DNA of 64,000 nucleotides from Bedellia somnulentella (GCA_963576735.1 OY755171.1:7750001-7814000), one strand, 5' to 3'. Shown: positions 11,911 through 23,713, counted from the stretch's first letter. Numbers and translations are program-made. Notes: generated by a model not told the origin, from the sequence alone.

Positions 11911-12629
11911 TCACTAATATAATATTATAAATCGGAAAGTGAGTTTCTTTGTTTGATCCGCTTTCACGCCGTAACTACTGAACCAATTCGGTATGCAAAG
12001 TTTTTTTTTTAATTTATTAAATATTTTTATTGAATAGCAAACACGAAAATAAAAGACTAATTTGAATATTTTTCATCTAAAATGAGTAATTGCAAAGTTA
12101 TGATTTTTTAAAGATTGTTCTACTTTTGTATTTAATGACGTCATCGATCAAAAATATCACGTAGCGACATGCAAATAAAGCGAAATGTTTAATAAAAATG
12201 ATGCTGATTGCAAAACATTCCACTATTTTGTGATCTCAAATGAAATTATTAGGATATTATACTAAAGAAACCTATGATTTTCGATATTTTATTAATTAAC
12301 TGCAAAAGCGATTGTCTTTGAAATAACGTTGAAGGTCAAATACTGTTACAGTATTTTGTTAAAATAACGGTCATCTAAGCTTTGTTTGATTTAATTTCAA
12401 GAAAATATGTTTTAAAAACATAATATCTTGAAATGGTTTCCTATTCAGCACCACTTTTGTAATACTTTGCATACCGAATCGCTTTGAAATTTTGCATACG
12501 GATTAAATAATAGGGTACTTTTTATCCCGGAATGATATTCCCGAGAGAAGGAGCAGTTTTCTTATAGTCGTGATTTATACCGCAACACAACCGAATTCCA
12601 TGTGGGCAAAGCCGTGGGCGGAAAGCTAG
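11911..12629 (+). mobile_element. Helitron-like non-autonomous element, family 1
   Basis: The 5' end TCACTAATATAATATTATAA and 3' end GGCGGAAAGCTAG followed by T fit the Helitron rule (5' TC, 3' CTRR, no target duplication). The 5' motif and the GGGCAAAGCCGTGGGCGGAA type 3' end are typical of lepidopteran Helitrons as I remember them. The copy is interrupted by the nested element at 11991-12474. Confidence 0.72.
11991..12474. mobile_element. Inverted-repeat DNA element nested in the Helitron
   Basis: GTATGCAAAGT at 11991-12001 is matched by its complement ACTTTGCATAC at 12464-12474. On both sides the Helitron reads on (AACTACTGAACCAATTCG before, CGAATCGCTTTGAAATTT after). The interior is AT-rich with no open frame of note, as in a MITE. 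Confidence 0.6.
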
Positions 12630-13024
12630 TGAGTAAGTAAAAAACAAGAAATCTTAAACATATTTTTTATTTGAAAATGTTCGGGACTCCTGAGACTCTT
12701 GTAGGATTTAAGGGTTGGGATGATATTTTGTATAAAAATATGTATAGCGGCAAAACACCTTCGAGGGCGAAGTTTTAATGATGATGGTTGGAGAAAATAA
12801 TAACAGATCTTGCTGTCACTTGTTTTATTGAATCTATTACAGCTGTATTACTATATAGATTGACTTTATATGTATAATATGAATAAAATGTCTTCTCGTC
12901 TTCTCCGTGCTTCTTATATGATTTTGTAGATAGAAAAAAGGGGATAAAATTAGTAATCTCTCTATAGTTTGTGGATAAAATGAGCCGGTGTCGGCCTTTT
13001 ATACAAAAATTTAGTGACAGTTGA
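12630..13024. other. Intergenic stretch
   Basis: AT-rich; nothing recognised. Confidence 0.4.
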
Positions 13025-13105
13025 GTTGAGACATTTGTTTCCGTTGGTGGGAGCGGCTCTCGAATTCTTCGTCATTGAGCCGAAGCTTGTTCAGAATGTC
13101 TCAAC
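13025..13105. repeat. Short hairpin-forming inverted repeat
   Basis: GTTGAGACATT at 13025-13035 pairs perfectly with AATGTCTCAAC at 13095-13105, with a second inner stem CGGCTC / GAGCCG. It lies immediately before the next Helitron-like element. Confidence 0.5.
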
Positions 13106-13107
13106 AA

Positions 13108-13980
13108 TCTATACTTATAATAAATCTGTAGAGAGGTCAATTCTTTACATTAAATATATTTTCAAAATAACTATCAGGGGGTGATCAGTGATCGATACTG
13201 ATGCCAAAAATGAAATCAGTAAAATTTTTGTCTGTCTGTCTGTCTGTCGGTTTGTATGTTCCTTATAGAAACAAAAACTACTCGACGGATTTTAACGAAA
13301 CTTGTTAGAATTATTGTTCATACTCCTGGGCAGGTTATAGTGTACTTTTCAATAGAGTAGTGAAGGGGAATTTTGGGAAAACGGGGAAAGTTACTCCATT
13401 TTTAAGCTTCCGTCGCGTGTGCAGCCTTAATGGTTATAGTTACATAGAACTCATGTATGACGGAAATATTCTAAATAAAAGTGTCTAAAAAATATCCTTG
13501 AACAGCATATGTCTATCTTTTATGGTTGACTCACAATAACACGTGTAACTCCTGATAGCTTAGCAGTTCGGAGCATTCTGATTATATTTGTTTACTCTTA
13601 CGTTTGTAGTTCTCTGATTCATTTCTCTTTTTTTATACATTATAACCTATTCATTAAAAAAAGAATCATAGAAATCGGTATAGAAACACCAAATTTATAC
13701 GTGAAATAAGCCATCGCGTCCTGTCGTCGCAAGATTATTTTTTTAGAAATGGTTGCTTGTGTAAAAGATAGCCGTGAGTATAGTATGATGTATGCAAAGT
13801 TTGTAACTCTGATTGTTTGTTTGCATGGGACTATTTTCGGAGATACTGAACCGTTCATTAAAGCGCTATTCAGGAGTGCTATAAGTTGCGCTAAATTTCA
13901 CAAAGGTTGAGCAGTGATTGAAGAAACATCAGATATTTTTAAAACTACGCTACCCGTGCGAAGCTGGGCCGATCCACTAG
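13108..13980 (+). mobile_element. Helitron-like element, family 2 (copy 1)
   Basis: 5' TCTATACTTATAATAAATCT, then GAGAGGTCAATTC, a (TCTG)n tract near 13230, and CTACTCGACGGATTTTAACG. The 3' end is ACCCGTGCGAAGCTGGGCC, then GATCCACTAG followed by T. A second copy in opposite orientation lies at 23927-25014. No coding capacity. Confidence 0.75.
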
Positions 13981-14362
13981 TATTTTAATAAATAAATAAA
14001 TGATGTTGTTGCTGTATTTTACGATAGTTGAAAACGCGTCACTCCGCTCTTCTGAGCTCAACTCTGGGTTTGAATATACAAGTAGTCCATTGTAATAGTT
14101 CAGTTTGGGAATGCAGAAGCTAAAAAGAAAAATATAAGCGGAGTCAAGTATTTCGTTCTGTCTTTTATTTACAGACTTTCACATGCTGACTGATCTTAAT
14201 GATTCGCCTCATTTATTTACAACAACATAAAACATTTATTTATGTATTATAAATGATTTTATGGTTTCTGATAGTTATAAGTTTCGATTATTAATATAAT
14301 TATTGGTTATATCGAATGATCAATCATGATGAAAATGGTAAAAGAAACAAAATATGCAAATT
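13981..14362. other. Intergenic stretch
   Basis: AT-rich; nothing recognised. Confidence 0.4.
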
Positions 14363-14603
14363 GCTGTAGTGCCGGCTTAGAATAGCGCATTTCTTCCGGT
14401 GGGTGTACGTAAGAGGCGACTAACGGTATTGGGGCTTTTAAGGGAACTTTGGGCGATGCGGTTGGAGACCCATCACCAACGACCTTTATTTTACCATCTT
14501 TTCCTCACTCAACTTTCCAAAAGTGGCTGAGGAATTTCTAATTCCTTAGCTCTGGTTACCCCTACTAGGGATTTATAGGCGTGAATATATGTATGTATGT
14601 ATG
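14363..14603 (+). mobile_element. SINE-A, near full length
   Basis: Starts GCTGTAGTGCCGGCTTAGAA and lacks the CACTACCCC block (it reads AGCGCATTTCTTCC). The rest is standard, ending in (TATG)n. Confidence 0.87.
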
Positions 14604-15357
14604 AAAACAAAATATGCCATTCAAAAGGTCTTAAGAAAATCCTGAATATTTCATTTAATGCGCACTTAATATCTTGATATTAGAAGAATATGTTTAGTTT
14701 AAAAACTGTTACAATATTCAATACTGCAAAGGCGTATATTCATTATCAGCTTGCATAGGCTTCATCCGACTGTAATAGCTTTCTATAATATTCAATACAA
14801 GGATTCAAAGCGCCATTCGGTGATATTCTATTCGAAAAATATCATTGAGAGCAGTTTAAAGAGCCAGCGATGCGACGACTAAACGCAGTAAATCAAAACT
14901 TTCACATTAAATATTCAACTAAATTCATATCTGATATCCAGACACGTTAAACGGTGCGTACACTCAAATTCAATTTAAAACTCTATCCCTGTGAAATATC
15001 TGTGAGGGTGTAGCACTGAAATAACAATTTTAAACAAAATCCCATATATTGAGAATATATTTTGTAAACCGTCCATACGTATATCCACAAAAGTTTAAAG
15101 AGTAGTAAAAATATTGAACAGCTGATCGTGGTAATTATGAGTGTGGGTACAGCAAAAATATACAGGTTAGTACACCCTGCTGTGTACAAACTTAGAATTT
15201 GATTCATTATCGCAATTTAGGAATTTTTATGACGCTGCTAGTATGCGAGTGAGTTCGCCGTCTAGAGGTCGCCACATAAGAAAGACCACCAATGCCCTAT
15301 GAAACTATGATCTCGGACGGACCTTTGCTTTTTGCTCGTAATTAAAAAATTTGTAGC
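14604..15357. other. AT-rich intergenic stretch
   Basis: No gene or repeat was recognised; the 74-codon frame at 14983-15207 (-) has no family resemblance. Confidence 0.4.
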
Positions 15358-15445
15358 ATTTTCAAGGTTCTGTAGCCGAACGGAAAACATAACCCCTTAT
15401 AGTTTTGTCACGTCTGTCTGTCTCTTAATCCGTATGATTTTATTT
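15358..15445 (+). repeat. Fragment of the GGTTCCGTAGCC repeat
   Basis: AAGGTTCTGTAGCCGAACGG, then CCCCTTATAGTTTTGTCACG and TCTGTCTGTCT follow the same order as the first 90 bases of the element at 61474. Confidence 0.6.
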
Positions 15446-15546
15446 TATTAATTTATTTCCGAAAGTGACTACATTGTTAAACATTTATGGATAGATGTAG
15501 ACGGAAAATCAATTTTAAATTTTAGGATATAATATAAATACTTACA

Positions 15547-15625
15547 CATACATATATTAACGCCATAATTTCCCCATTATCCAACGCCATTCTTTACGAT
15601 CTTGGCATACCTCTCTAGCATTATA
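15547..15625 (-). mobile_element. LINE-C 3' end fragment
   Basis: ACATACATATATTAACGCC, CCCATTATCCAACGCCATTC, GATCTTGGCATACCTCTCTA, antisense to the LINE-C end. Confidence 0.6.
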
Positions 15626-15693
15626 TAAAAAGTTATACTTATAATATTCATCGTACTTGTAATTATATAAGTTCTGATTCATTTTCATTATTC

Positions 15694-15938
15694 GTACATA
15701 CGTATACTCAAGGCTATAAATCCCTAGAAGGGATAGCCAGAGATAAGGAACTACAAGCTCCTCAGCCACTTTTGGAAAGTTGAGTGGGGAAAAGATGACA
15801 CAATAAAGGTTGTTGGTGATGGGTCTCCAACCGCATCGTCCAAAATTCCCTTAAAAGCCCCAATACCGTTAGTCGCCTCTTACGTAAACCCACCTACAGA
15901 AATGGGGTAGTGTTATTCTAAGCCGACACTACACAGCA
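15694..15938 (-). mobile_element. SINE-A, near full length
   Basis: The order of blocks is complete, from GTATACTCAAGGCTATAAAT to GCCGACACTACACAGC. Confidence 0.9.
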
Positions 15939-16612
15939 ACTACTGTTTTATTATTCGTGTTTGTGATAACTGTGTTCCTGAATATATATTTTTGCAATAA
16001 CTAACACACAAATAATTGTCATGAATAGGGCTTTAAAATTTACATTAAATATTAAATTATTGGACACTATTTGGTATAAATTTCAACAATAACGATTTGG
16101 TTATTTCTGTAGTCATGAACGATATCCATGATATTGAGTCAAGATGTTCATAGGATGTTTAGTTTTGTTGGTTATCTCATGACGATAACACCTTAAGTGA
16201 GACCACCACATGACAATAGAATTAACACATAAGCCCACTACGAAGGCTCTTTTTTTACTCCAGACCTGTTACGACCACGCCTTTGTCTGCGTATAACACA
16301 CAAATTGTGTATATCACATTGTTGAATCGTCGCATGTGGACTCGGCATTTGTGCAAGTCTGCAACAAAGCCCGATTTATCGCAAAGCTGCCTAAATCGTT
16401 TGTCCTCTGTTCATTGTTTGTTTAACTCATCCGAGATGTCATACTATAACAAAGGCAACGTGTTTCAGACACAGGATTGTTAATTAATATCTAAACACAA
16501 TTGGCTCTGTCAATTAATAGCAGACTTGAATATTGACATGCCCGGATGGGCGGCAGTGACGCTTAAGTCTTGACGTCTATGCTTGTTGCTTTGTGTGATC
16601 TCATTACCAGCA
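15939..16612. other. Intergenic stretch
   Basis: Nothing recognised; base composition is slightly less AT-rich than the average from 16250 onward. Confidence 0.4.
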
Positions 16613-16748
16613 GGGCAAGCACGAGCCGTGTTTAAACTAGTTATCGCGTGGGATAAAGCAGCCATCTTTTACGCACTTACTTTGTATCGTATACTGCCAT
16701 CTCATTCTAACCGTTATCGTGTCGATAAAATTGCGCTCGTGCTTGCCC
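16613..16748. mobile_element. Short terminal-inverted-repeat element (MITE), copy 1
   Basis: GGGCAAGCACGAGC at 16613-16626 pairs with GCTCGTGCTTGCCC at 16735-16748. CAGCAG stands directly at both outer edges and is a likely target duplication if one terminal base is given to it. A related sequence recurs at 27652-27786. The 82-codon frame here is a by-product of the element. Confidence 0.7.
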
Positions 16749-17559
16749 AGCAGGTGGCTATTTGTGGGAAAATACTGTGGCTTTTTCGGTTGTATTATAC
16801 TCTGAAACAAAATCTGTTACTTTACAAATAGTTAAATAAAGATCGATTTAATTCACCCTTTTTATTTGAAATCCTTTTCATTTAATCTTATATTTAAACT
16901 TAGTATCAACAAATTACTACGAAAATCTAAGGCATTGGGAGTTCAACATTAATATTCTAAATCCTAAAGGTGGTAGCAATTTTTTACTACTTGCTTATTG
17001 TTGCAATCGAAATTAAACTACCATTTATATTTAAACGGTGTGCTACTGTATTTTCAGGATATCATTTCACATTTCCTAAAACTAGAGTACATAAATTATG
17101 ATATAGTATTACCACATTACGAAGAATTTATTGTTAATATATCATAAACATCGTGACAGCTTGGTTACATTGTCTAGACGCCGAACCTCATATTTCTTAG
17201 CATTCCAATATGTTACAGCCTTGCACAGATGTACATATTACAAAAATATTGGCAGAAACATATTGTGGCGAAAACTGAAAGACAGAATGTATTAATGTTT
17301 ATATTTCTGTTTGGATTTCGTAGTTTATTAAATTCACATGCAGCATAATATTTATACTAAGAATTTGAAACTATAAAAAATAGGTATATATGCATTTTAT
17401 ATTTCTTTGTGAAACTGTTTATGAATAAAATTTATTAATTTATTTATATACAAAAAGGTAATGGCACCTACTTATCTACCCCCTACCCTAATTCTTCATC
17501 TCTAAACATGGTGGAAAGCAAAACCGAGAAAGGATAATATTAAATATTATCAATATTAT
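16749..17559. other. AT-rich intergenic stretch
   Basis: Nothing recognised. Confidence 0.4.
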
Positions 17560-17680
17560 CATACATACATATACTCACGGCTATAAATCCCTTGAAGGGG
17601 TAGCCAGAGCTAGGGAATTAGAAATTCCTCAGCCACTTTTGGAAGTTGCGTGGGGAAAAGATGGTAAAAAAAAGGTTGTT
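17560..17680 (-). mobile_element. SINE-A, 5' truncated (3' half only)
   Basis: Tail (CATA)n, ACTCACGGCTATAAATCCC, AGCCACTTTTGGAAGTTGCG, and it stops at AAAGGTTGTT before the B-box-like block. Confidence 0.82.
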
Positions 17681-18734
17681 ACTTGTTAAAGTTACTTGAG
17701 CTGATGGTTGTCATAATTTCAATATTAATACAGGTGATAAAATCACATGCTAAACATTTAAGCGTCACCTAAATAGCGTAAAAACATTATGATTTTGACG
17801 TGAAAGTTTAAATATAATAGATTATTCAAATCTGTATAGCACTTTTAAATAAAATCTTGTTGAAAAGAAAACCTGTTTTTAATTAAATTATTTTTAATGT
17901 AGCCTACCCTAGGTACCGTTTTACACCTCTCCTACCGCTAATAAAAATTGCTTAAAAATGTACTTTGTTTTAAAAATACAAAGAAAAAGTATCTTTTTTC
18001 CACTAAAAAACCGCTGGAGGTAAACAAGAATTTTCCTTTGAAATATTGTCATAAAGAATTTCGTTGACGTTTTTGTCTTGTGATTCTAATATTTTCAGAT
18101 AATTTTCTCCAACGGTTTTACAGCCTCCTGCGTCACAATATTGGTGTATGGTAAACATCATTCTGTAGCGATCGTATTTTTCTTAGATATTTCTTTTTAA
18201 GAGTCTTGTAATTTCTTTTGAAAGCCGTGCCTATCTCATAACGTAACACATGTTGTTCGCTAGGACGATCTGTCACGGTTGCTATAGGATATACACTGTC
18301 TACTGTGATTGATGGAAGGTATATTAAATAAACCTCTCCAATGTGACGTCACTACTTTTTATGTACGATTAGCGACGGAACTTGCAAGAGTTAAACAACT
18401 TTTTGAAAAGTATGGCGTTTGTTTCTCATATTTCTTTTGCTCGAAATTATCAATAAATGGTAAATTTTTAGAGCAAGTATTTAAAACGAGTAGTATTTTC
18501 TTTAAAACCTTTAATAAATTGTAAAAATACACAACGTGCCAAAGGGTAACAAAGTAAAAATATTTTGAGCCTTTGATGTTAAAGTTACGTTAGCTTTTAT
18601 ACGAGTTCAATTGGCGAAAAGGGAATGTAACGACTTTGCATCCTGTAACTACCCACCAATTAATAGGAGAATCATTGATTTCTACACATTTCTATTCATT
18701 TATTCCTTAAAACTTAAGTGAATTGATGTTATGT
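17681..18734. other. AT-rich intergenic stretch
   Basis: No gene or repeat was recognised; the 71-codon frame at 18309-18524 (+) has no family resemblance. Confidence 0.4.
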
Positions 18735-18955
18735 TGCCGTGCAGTGCCAGCTTACAATGTCACTTCACTACCCCCTTCTACCCCCGGGTGTCGTAAGAGG
18801 TGACTAAGGGTATGAGGCTGTGTTGGAGACCCATCACCAACAATACTTTTTTTGACCATCTAGTCCCCTATCAATTTCCAAATGTGGCTAAGGAGTTTCT
18901 AGCTGTTTTTGGAATTTATAGCCATGAGTATTTGTTATGATTTTATGTTATGTTA
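18735..18955 (+). mobile_element. SINE-A, diverged
   Basis: GCCGTGCAGTGCCAGC start, GTCGTAAGAGGTGACTAAGG, GTTGGAGACCCATCACCAAC, and 3' end GCCATGAGTATTTGTTATG. Parts of the middle and the CCCC hairpin are lost. Confidence 0.78.
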
Positions 18956-19627
18956 CGAACTGTTTTTGTTAAAGATTTTTTTTACACTATTTGTCGCAAA
19001 GTAATTCGCATATAGTGTCGCTGAATACTGAGTTGAGTTTGTCAATATTGTTCGTATCGAAAACATCGTATGCGATATCTCGCAAAATGTTTAGTGAAAA
19101 ACGATTGATCGATCGACGGCCACGTCTGAAAAGAACGCGTTAATGTTGAGTTTAGAGGGTTCTATTGAAAAGTAGGATGTAATTTATTTTTTGACATATA
19201 ATAGAAAAAGTTCTGGTTGAAGCCGTGTCATCTGTTGAAGATTTACTTTATTCGTCGTTTACTAAACATACTGTTAGCCTTGTAAGTAGCTGTAAACTCG
19301 ACATGTCTTTACATTCCTATAGCTATTCTTATATAAATAGAGTATAATATAATGGAAACTTACAACCTTACATACTATATATTTCTGACGGAGTAAACAG
19401 TGTATGAGAGACAATGACAATGTATTAGAGACCTTAATTATTGTATTTTTCGCTACCCGTACATGTCAGGCCACTGGTTATATTTTAGTATAATTTGTGA
19501 TTTATAATTTTCGATGAAAATAAAAAACTCGTAATGAATGGGATCATTCATTGTTAAACATTGCATTTTCATAAATACAAAATGTGACACAAATATAAAT
19601 TTATGTTCGCCAATAAAGGGTAAATAA
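18956..19627. other. AT-rich intergenic stretch
   Basis: Nothing recognised. Confidence 0.4.
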
Positions 19628-19715
19628 AGGAAAGAAAAATTTATTTAACCTTTCTTTATTAGTAATAATCCCCACATGAGGTTTTCATGAACAAAAACAT
19701 TCAAATATTATGTTC
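19628..19715 (-). repeat. Leader/trailer of a tRNA-like repeat without its tRNA part
   Basis: AGGAAAGAAAAATTT and GTAATAATCCCCACATGAGG match the two flanks of the tRNA-like copy at 53466-53620. Here only a dozen or so unrelated bases lie between them, in place of about 75 bp. Confidence 0.5.
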
Positions 19716-19976
19716 GCAGTTTAAAAATTACTAAGTACAATAATGGGAAGAAAAAATGGGGTGAGTATAGTTATGTATGTATTTTTAAAAATTAGAACTG
19801 AAACATAAATATTTTATAGGGGCATGTATTACACAGATCAAGTTAGCCCGAAACCAAGTATGACTTGTATTATGGAATACTAACTCAACGATAATTTTAA
19901 ATATTATATGATACAAATATAAATAACATCCAAGACTAAGAAACAATCATTATGCTCATCACATAAATTTTGCTCT

Positions 19977-20050
19977 CAGCGCGGATCGAACCCGCGACTT
20001 CCGGACCGAAGAGCTAGACACCTACCTACTCGGCTGCGGACGTGTCGTCT
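19977..20050 (-). repeat. tRNA-like head of a SINE, not a functional tRNA
   Basis: The - strand has D-arm-like AGCCGAGTAGGTAGGTGTCT and T-arm GCGGGTTCGATCCGCGC. No acceptor stem pairs and the anticodon arm is weak. Confidence 0.55.
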
Positions 20051-20055
20051 TATGT

Positions 20056-20205
20056 AAATATATTAAGGCCACTAGAACCCATTTGTTAATAGAGACTAGC
20101 AATCGCCACCTTATACGATCCTAGCACACCTCTCGAGCATAATTTAAATTCATCAATGTTTTGATAGATGCCCTTTTATACTTCACACTTCAGGCTTTAA
20201 ATGAG
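20056..20205 (-). mobile_element. LINE-C fragment
   Basis: GAGACTAGCAATCGCCACC, GATCCTAGCACACCTCTCGA, GATGCCCTTTTATACTTC, antisense of the LINE-C C-terminal coding region. Confidence 0.62.
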
Positions 20206-20737
20206 TCCTAAATGTGTGCAAACCAATTGAAAATTGGTTTATTTGCAATAATTCACACCGCACCTACACGAATCAGACTATTTCTCGCTTGATCACTTAA
20301 CTTAGAAATACAATTGTTTTACTTCAAAGTCTTAATACTCGAACTAAATGTTTTTTCCATTTCTCATCTCTAGTTGGTATGCGTGCGTACAAACGTTAGT
20401 AACTCTTATTTATGATGAACACTCTCCGAGAACTATACAACGAAATAGCGGCGGACTAATGGCAAACTTGTGATTTGTTAGGTGGTGCTCGCACATTGAA
20501 GCCAGAAAACAAAGAAATATTTCACTCCCGTAATGGATTGGAGTAACTTCCAAAGTTTGCACATTCAGCGACTTTCGAACAAATTCATCCCCAGAGTAAG
20601 CGTTATACATCAAACTTGAAACAATTTTAGCCACTTGTTTCATGAGACGTTTACACGAATCGAGAATTAATCACTACAATTTTTGACTTCGAAACTTTTC
20701 GTATCAATTGATGCGTTTTCGAAAAATGTTACTTAAG
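20206..20737. other. Intergenic stretch
   Basis: A 77-codon frame at 20410-20643 (-) begins with ATG but matches no family I know. Otherwise nothing. Confidence 0.35.
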
Positions 20738-20845
20738 CGATTGTTGGAGATCCATCACCAACCTTTCTTTATTTTACAATTTACAATAAACTTCAAAAAA
20801 TTGCTGAGGAATTTTGGTATTAGTAGCCGTTATATACATGCATGT
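20738..20845 (+). mobile_element. SINE-A fragment, diverged
   Basis: GTTGGAGATCCATCACCAAC, TTTCTTTATTTTACAAT, TTGCTGAGGAATTTTGG and TAGTAGCCGTTATATACATG follow the SINE-A order from the B-box-like block to the tail. Confidence 0.5.
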
Positions 20846-21344
20846 TGTTTTACGAGAACCTACTTTATTATCCCATTCTACATCACTTAACACTCACGTC
20901 GTATAACCCCCAAGACAGGTGATATAAGTTATACTTCGTCTGAACAGTATGAGAAGACGTATCGATTTTATTTTTGAATACAAAGTACTCACTTTTGACA
21001 GGACAGCTTACGGTGAGGCAAGATGGAGGCAAGTTACTTGAGGGTAAGTCAACTGACGAGTTGAGAGGCGGGTATATTGTCACATGACTTGATGAAACTC
21101 AATCTTAGTTTCCGTATTTGTCGATCACTGGTTCACAGCAGCAGTCCGTTTTTGGCGTATGTAATCAAAATTTTAGTAATTTTACAAACTGACAGGCTGA
21201 AAATAGCCCTATCTAATGATCAGCTTGAGTTTGATCAGATCAAATTTGGTTTAACCTATAAAAAGTTGCAAAAATCGCAATTGTGACAGATCAAAGGGAA
21301 TAAAAAGTAAGTAAGTCCTACTACAAATACGCAAATTGTACACA

Positions 21345-21505
21345 GACATGTGACAGTGTATTCCTACAAAATGGTGATAATCGTGCCTCCTATGACGTGA
21401 GTACACTGTCAAAGCAAACGCGGGTACTCTGAACACCAGGTGGCAGTGTCACTTGATGTTCAGTAGTATGAGTAGCTGTGCCGTCCCCTTCGGGGATAAA
21501 GTTTG
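21345..21505 (+). mobile_element. SINE-B, 5' truncated
   Basis: GACAGTGTATTCCTACAAAA, ATGACGTGAGTACACTGTC, GATGTTCAGTAGTATGAGT and CCCCTTCGGGG match the 3' half of SINE-B. Confidence 0.75.
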
Positions 21506-21608
21506 AGTTAAATAAATCCGCTTATACACGGTATCTTAATAAACGAACTATCTTATTACCTGTTTTGACTTCTTTTCATAGAATAGAAAACTCTTTATTG
21601 TACATCAA

Positions 21609-22197
21609 TTAACAAAAAGAAAACCGACTTCATAGCGGGAAAAACAAACGAAAATAAACAATCTAGTACTAAAAAGTACGAAATAAGGTTTTTAATTGAA
21701 TATGAGTACTGTGATTAATACCTTAGCAATTTCTTTATTCCACACGCGTCAGTTCAACCTACCTAAATATTAAAATTCTCTTAAATTAATTTGTGAGCCG
21801 GTGCCAGCCTGCGGGATGATTGACAATAATAGGTGTGTATTTCGCACTTCATACACATGTACAATATAGGATATCTTGTAGTTGTAGGGTAAATTTATTT
21901 TTGTACGTATTACCATTTAGAACGTTAGGCGATAGATATATTGTTTAGATTGTAATAATCAGAGATAGATAGTAGGGTGAATTCACTTTTGTTTGACTGG
22001 CACCGACTCAAAAATTAATTTAAGAGAATTTTAATATTTAGGTAGGTTGAACTGACGCGTGTGGAATAAAGAAATTGCAAAGGTATTAATCACAGTGTAC
22101 TCATATTCAATTAAAAACCTTATTTCGTACATTTTAGTACTAGATTGTTTATTTTCGTTTGTTTTTCCCGCTATGAAGTCGGTTTTCTTTTTGTTAA
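21609..22197. mobile_element. Large foldback element with about 200-bp inverted arms, TTAA at both ends
   Basis: The left arm is 21609-21807 and the right arm about 21996-22197, with a loop of about 190 bp. The arms match almost throughout, including GAAAACCGACTTCATAGCGG and CACACGCGTCAGTTCAACC and their complements. TTAA stands at both outer ends (21609-21612, 22194-22197), as in piggyBac-type insertions, but the terminus CAAAAAG is not the classic piggyBac CC. The 67-codon frame overlapping it is incidental. Confidence 0.72.
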
Positions 22198-22414
22198 AAG
22201 TTATTTTATTTTACGAGTTTTAGAGATGGGTAGACCTGGCAAAGATGCCTCTCGTATTAGGCAGTGCGACAGTTACTGTACCTATTATTCTTCGTATTTC
22301 CGGTATTTCTATTATTATACGATATTAAATAGGCTCAACTATATGTAAATTTACATTGTTCTTGAAATCCCTCGAAAGGCGATGGTCTAAAATTCTACAT
22401 CTCAAGAAAGACTC

Positions 22415-22588
22415 AAACGTTCACGCCGAATATTCCCGAAGGGGTAAGCAGAGGTAGTAATACTTCTGAATATCACGTGACATTGTCACCTGTTGTTCAG
22501 AGTACCCACGCTTTGCTTGGACCCACGTTCTCACGTTATACAGAGCAGGCCTATCGGCGTTTTGAACAAATACACTGTGACATGATTG
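22415..22588 (-). mobile_element. SINE-B, 5' truncated
   Basis: AACGTTCACGCCGAATATTC, CCCGAAGGGG, AATATCACGTGACATTGTCA, CAGGCCTATCGGCGTTTTG, then it stops. The two overlapping open frames here are by-products. Confidence 0.82.
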
Positions 22589-22589
22589 T

Positions 22590-22690
22590 GAGTTTCGACA
22601 GTCCCCTCGATTTCCTGGGATGCCATCATCAGATCCTGGTCTTATGGTACTTTCTCGGTAACAATAACATAACAAAAGAAATGTTGAGTG
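22590..22690 (+). repeat. Fragment of a Lepidoptera-type repeat
   Basis: CCCCTCGATTTCCTGGGATG then CCATCATCAGATCCTGGTC recurs at 22902-22940 as CCCCTCGATTTCTCCAGGAT then CCCATCATCAGACCCTGAC. Confidence 0.55.
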
Positions 22691-22884
22691 AACCTGTATT
22701 ATCTTCATAAAAGCTACGAAGAGGAGCATAAATCTTTATAAAATGGTGAAAGAACTGTTTCCTAACTCCTAGTGATTAAGGACCCACACCTTCCATCATC
22801 AGCTCAGCAGCATAACAATATGATTTTCAGAAGCAAATGCCAATACTTGTTCATAAAATATGTAAAACGCGGTACATTTGCCTA

Positions 22885-23110
22885 TAAAATTTCAGGGTTC
22901 CCCTCGATTTCTCCAGGATCCCATCATCAGACCCTGACATCCTCATCATGGTACCAATCCGGGAGTATCTTCTTTCGAACAAAAAAATAATAATCAAAAT
23001 CGGTTCACAAATGGCAAAATAATCGGCGAACATACATAAAAAAAAAAAAAAAAAAAAAAAAAATATACGGTCGAATTGAGAACACTCCTTTTTTTGAAGT
23101 CGGTTAAAAA
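22885..23110 (+). repeat. Lepidoptera-type dispersed repeat with internal poly(A)
   Basis: CATCATCAGACCCTGACATC, ATGGTACCAATCCGGGAGTA, AATCAAAATCGGTTCACAAA, a run of about 25 A at 23039-23063, then CGGTCGAATTGAGAACACTC and TTTTTTTGAAGTCGGTT. I remember this order of motifs as very common in moth and butterfly genomes. Confidence 0.7.
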
Positions 23111-23350
23111 GGAGAAACATTTTCAAATTAACAGAATTAAACTAACAAATGTTCCATTGGCGGTCTTATTACTAAAAGCGATCTCTTTGGAAGCGAAGCG
23201 ATTACAATACTGTTTTTTTATAAATTATCTCGTTTTTTAAATGTACAAATAGAATTATATTTTTTCAAATTACTTTAAGTAAGCATTTCATCTACAAAAT
23301 ATGAAAACCAATTCTGTCGTATCGCATCAGCAGCTATGCTACACTTAACC

Positions 23351-23713
23351 TTAAAGTTTCATGGCAAACACCGCTCCGTAAAAGGTTCCCTGGCAAACCT
23401 CCTTGAATAACTTAGGAGACAATGAAGTATCACGATCAAGTAAAGTTAGGAATAGTTGATACTGAAATGTCGGCCTCCTGACTTTTCTAATAGCAAAGTT
23501 TTGATTTATCACCCTTTCACACTTACCAATCTTTCCAACATTGATCTCGGGCGCAGAACAAATAAAAAGAAGAAACTTTGTTAGTAACTTTTCGCAAAAA
23601 ACTTTATGATATTTTCCATCAAGATTAAAATATAATCTTTGATGATGAGGAGGAAATTCATGAGGGTTACTTAGTTTAATAGTAACAGTTTGCACAGTTA
23701 TTTTTAAACTGAT
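23351..23713 (-). other. Unrecognised coding-like open frame, possible exon
   Basis: An open frame of about 120 codons on the - strand runs from a TAG upstream to a TAA at 23353-23351. No ATG lies near its start, so if it is coding it would be an internal or last exon; AG acceptor candidates occur near 23715. The sequence has mixed composition rather than a simple repeat (for example KYHKVFCEKLLTKF, RRPTFQYQLFLTLLDRD, FKEVCQGTFYGAVF). I do not recognise the family. It sits between a Lepidoptera-type repeat and a Helitron-like element, so it may belong to a transposon. A chance ORF is quite possible. Confidence 0.2.

Noticed and set aside
19977..20050. Possible functional tRNA gene
   Set aside because: No acceptor stem and weak anticodon arm; more likely a SINE head.
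22421..22729. Overlapping 102- and 77-codon frames on both strands
   Set aside because: They lie over a SINE-B copy and a Lepidoptera-type repeat; the translated motifs are repeat sequence.
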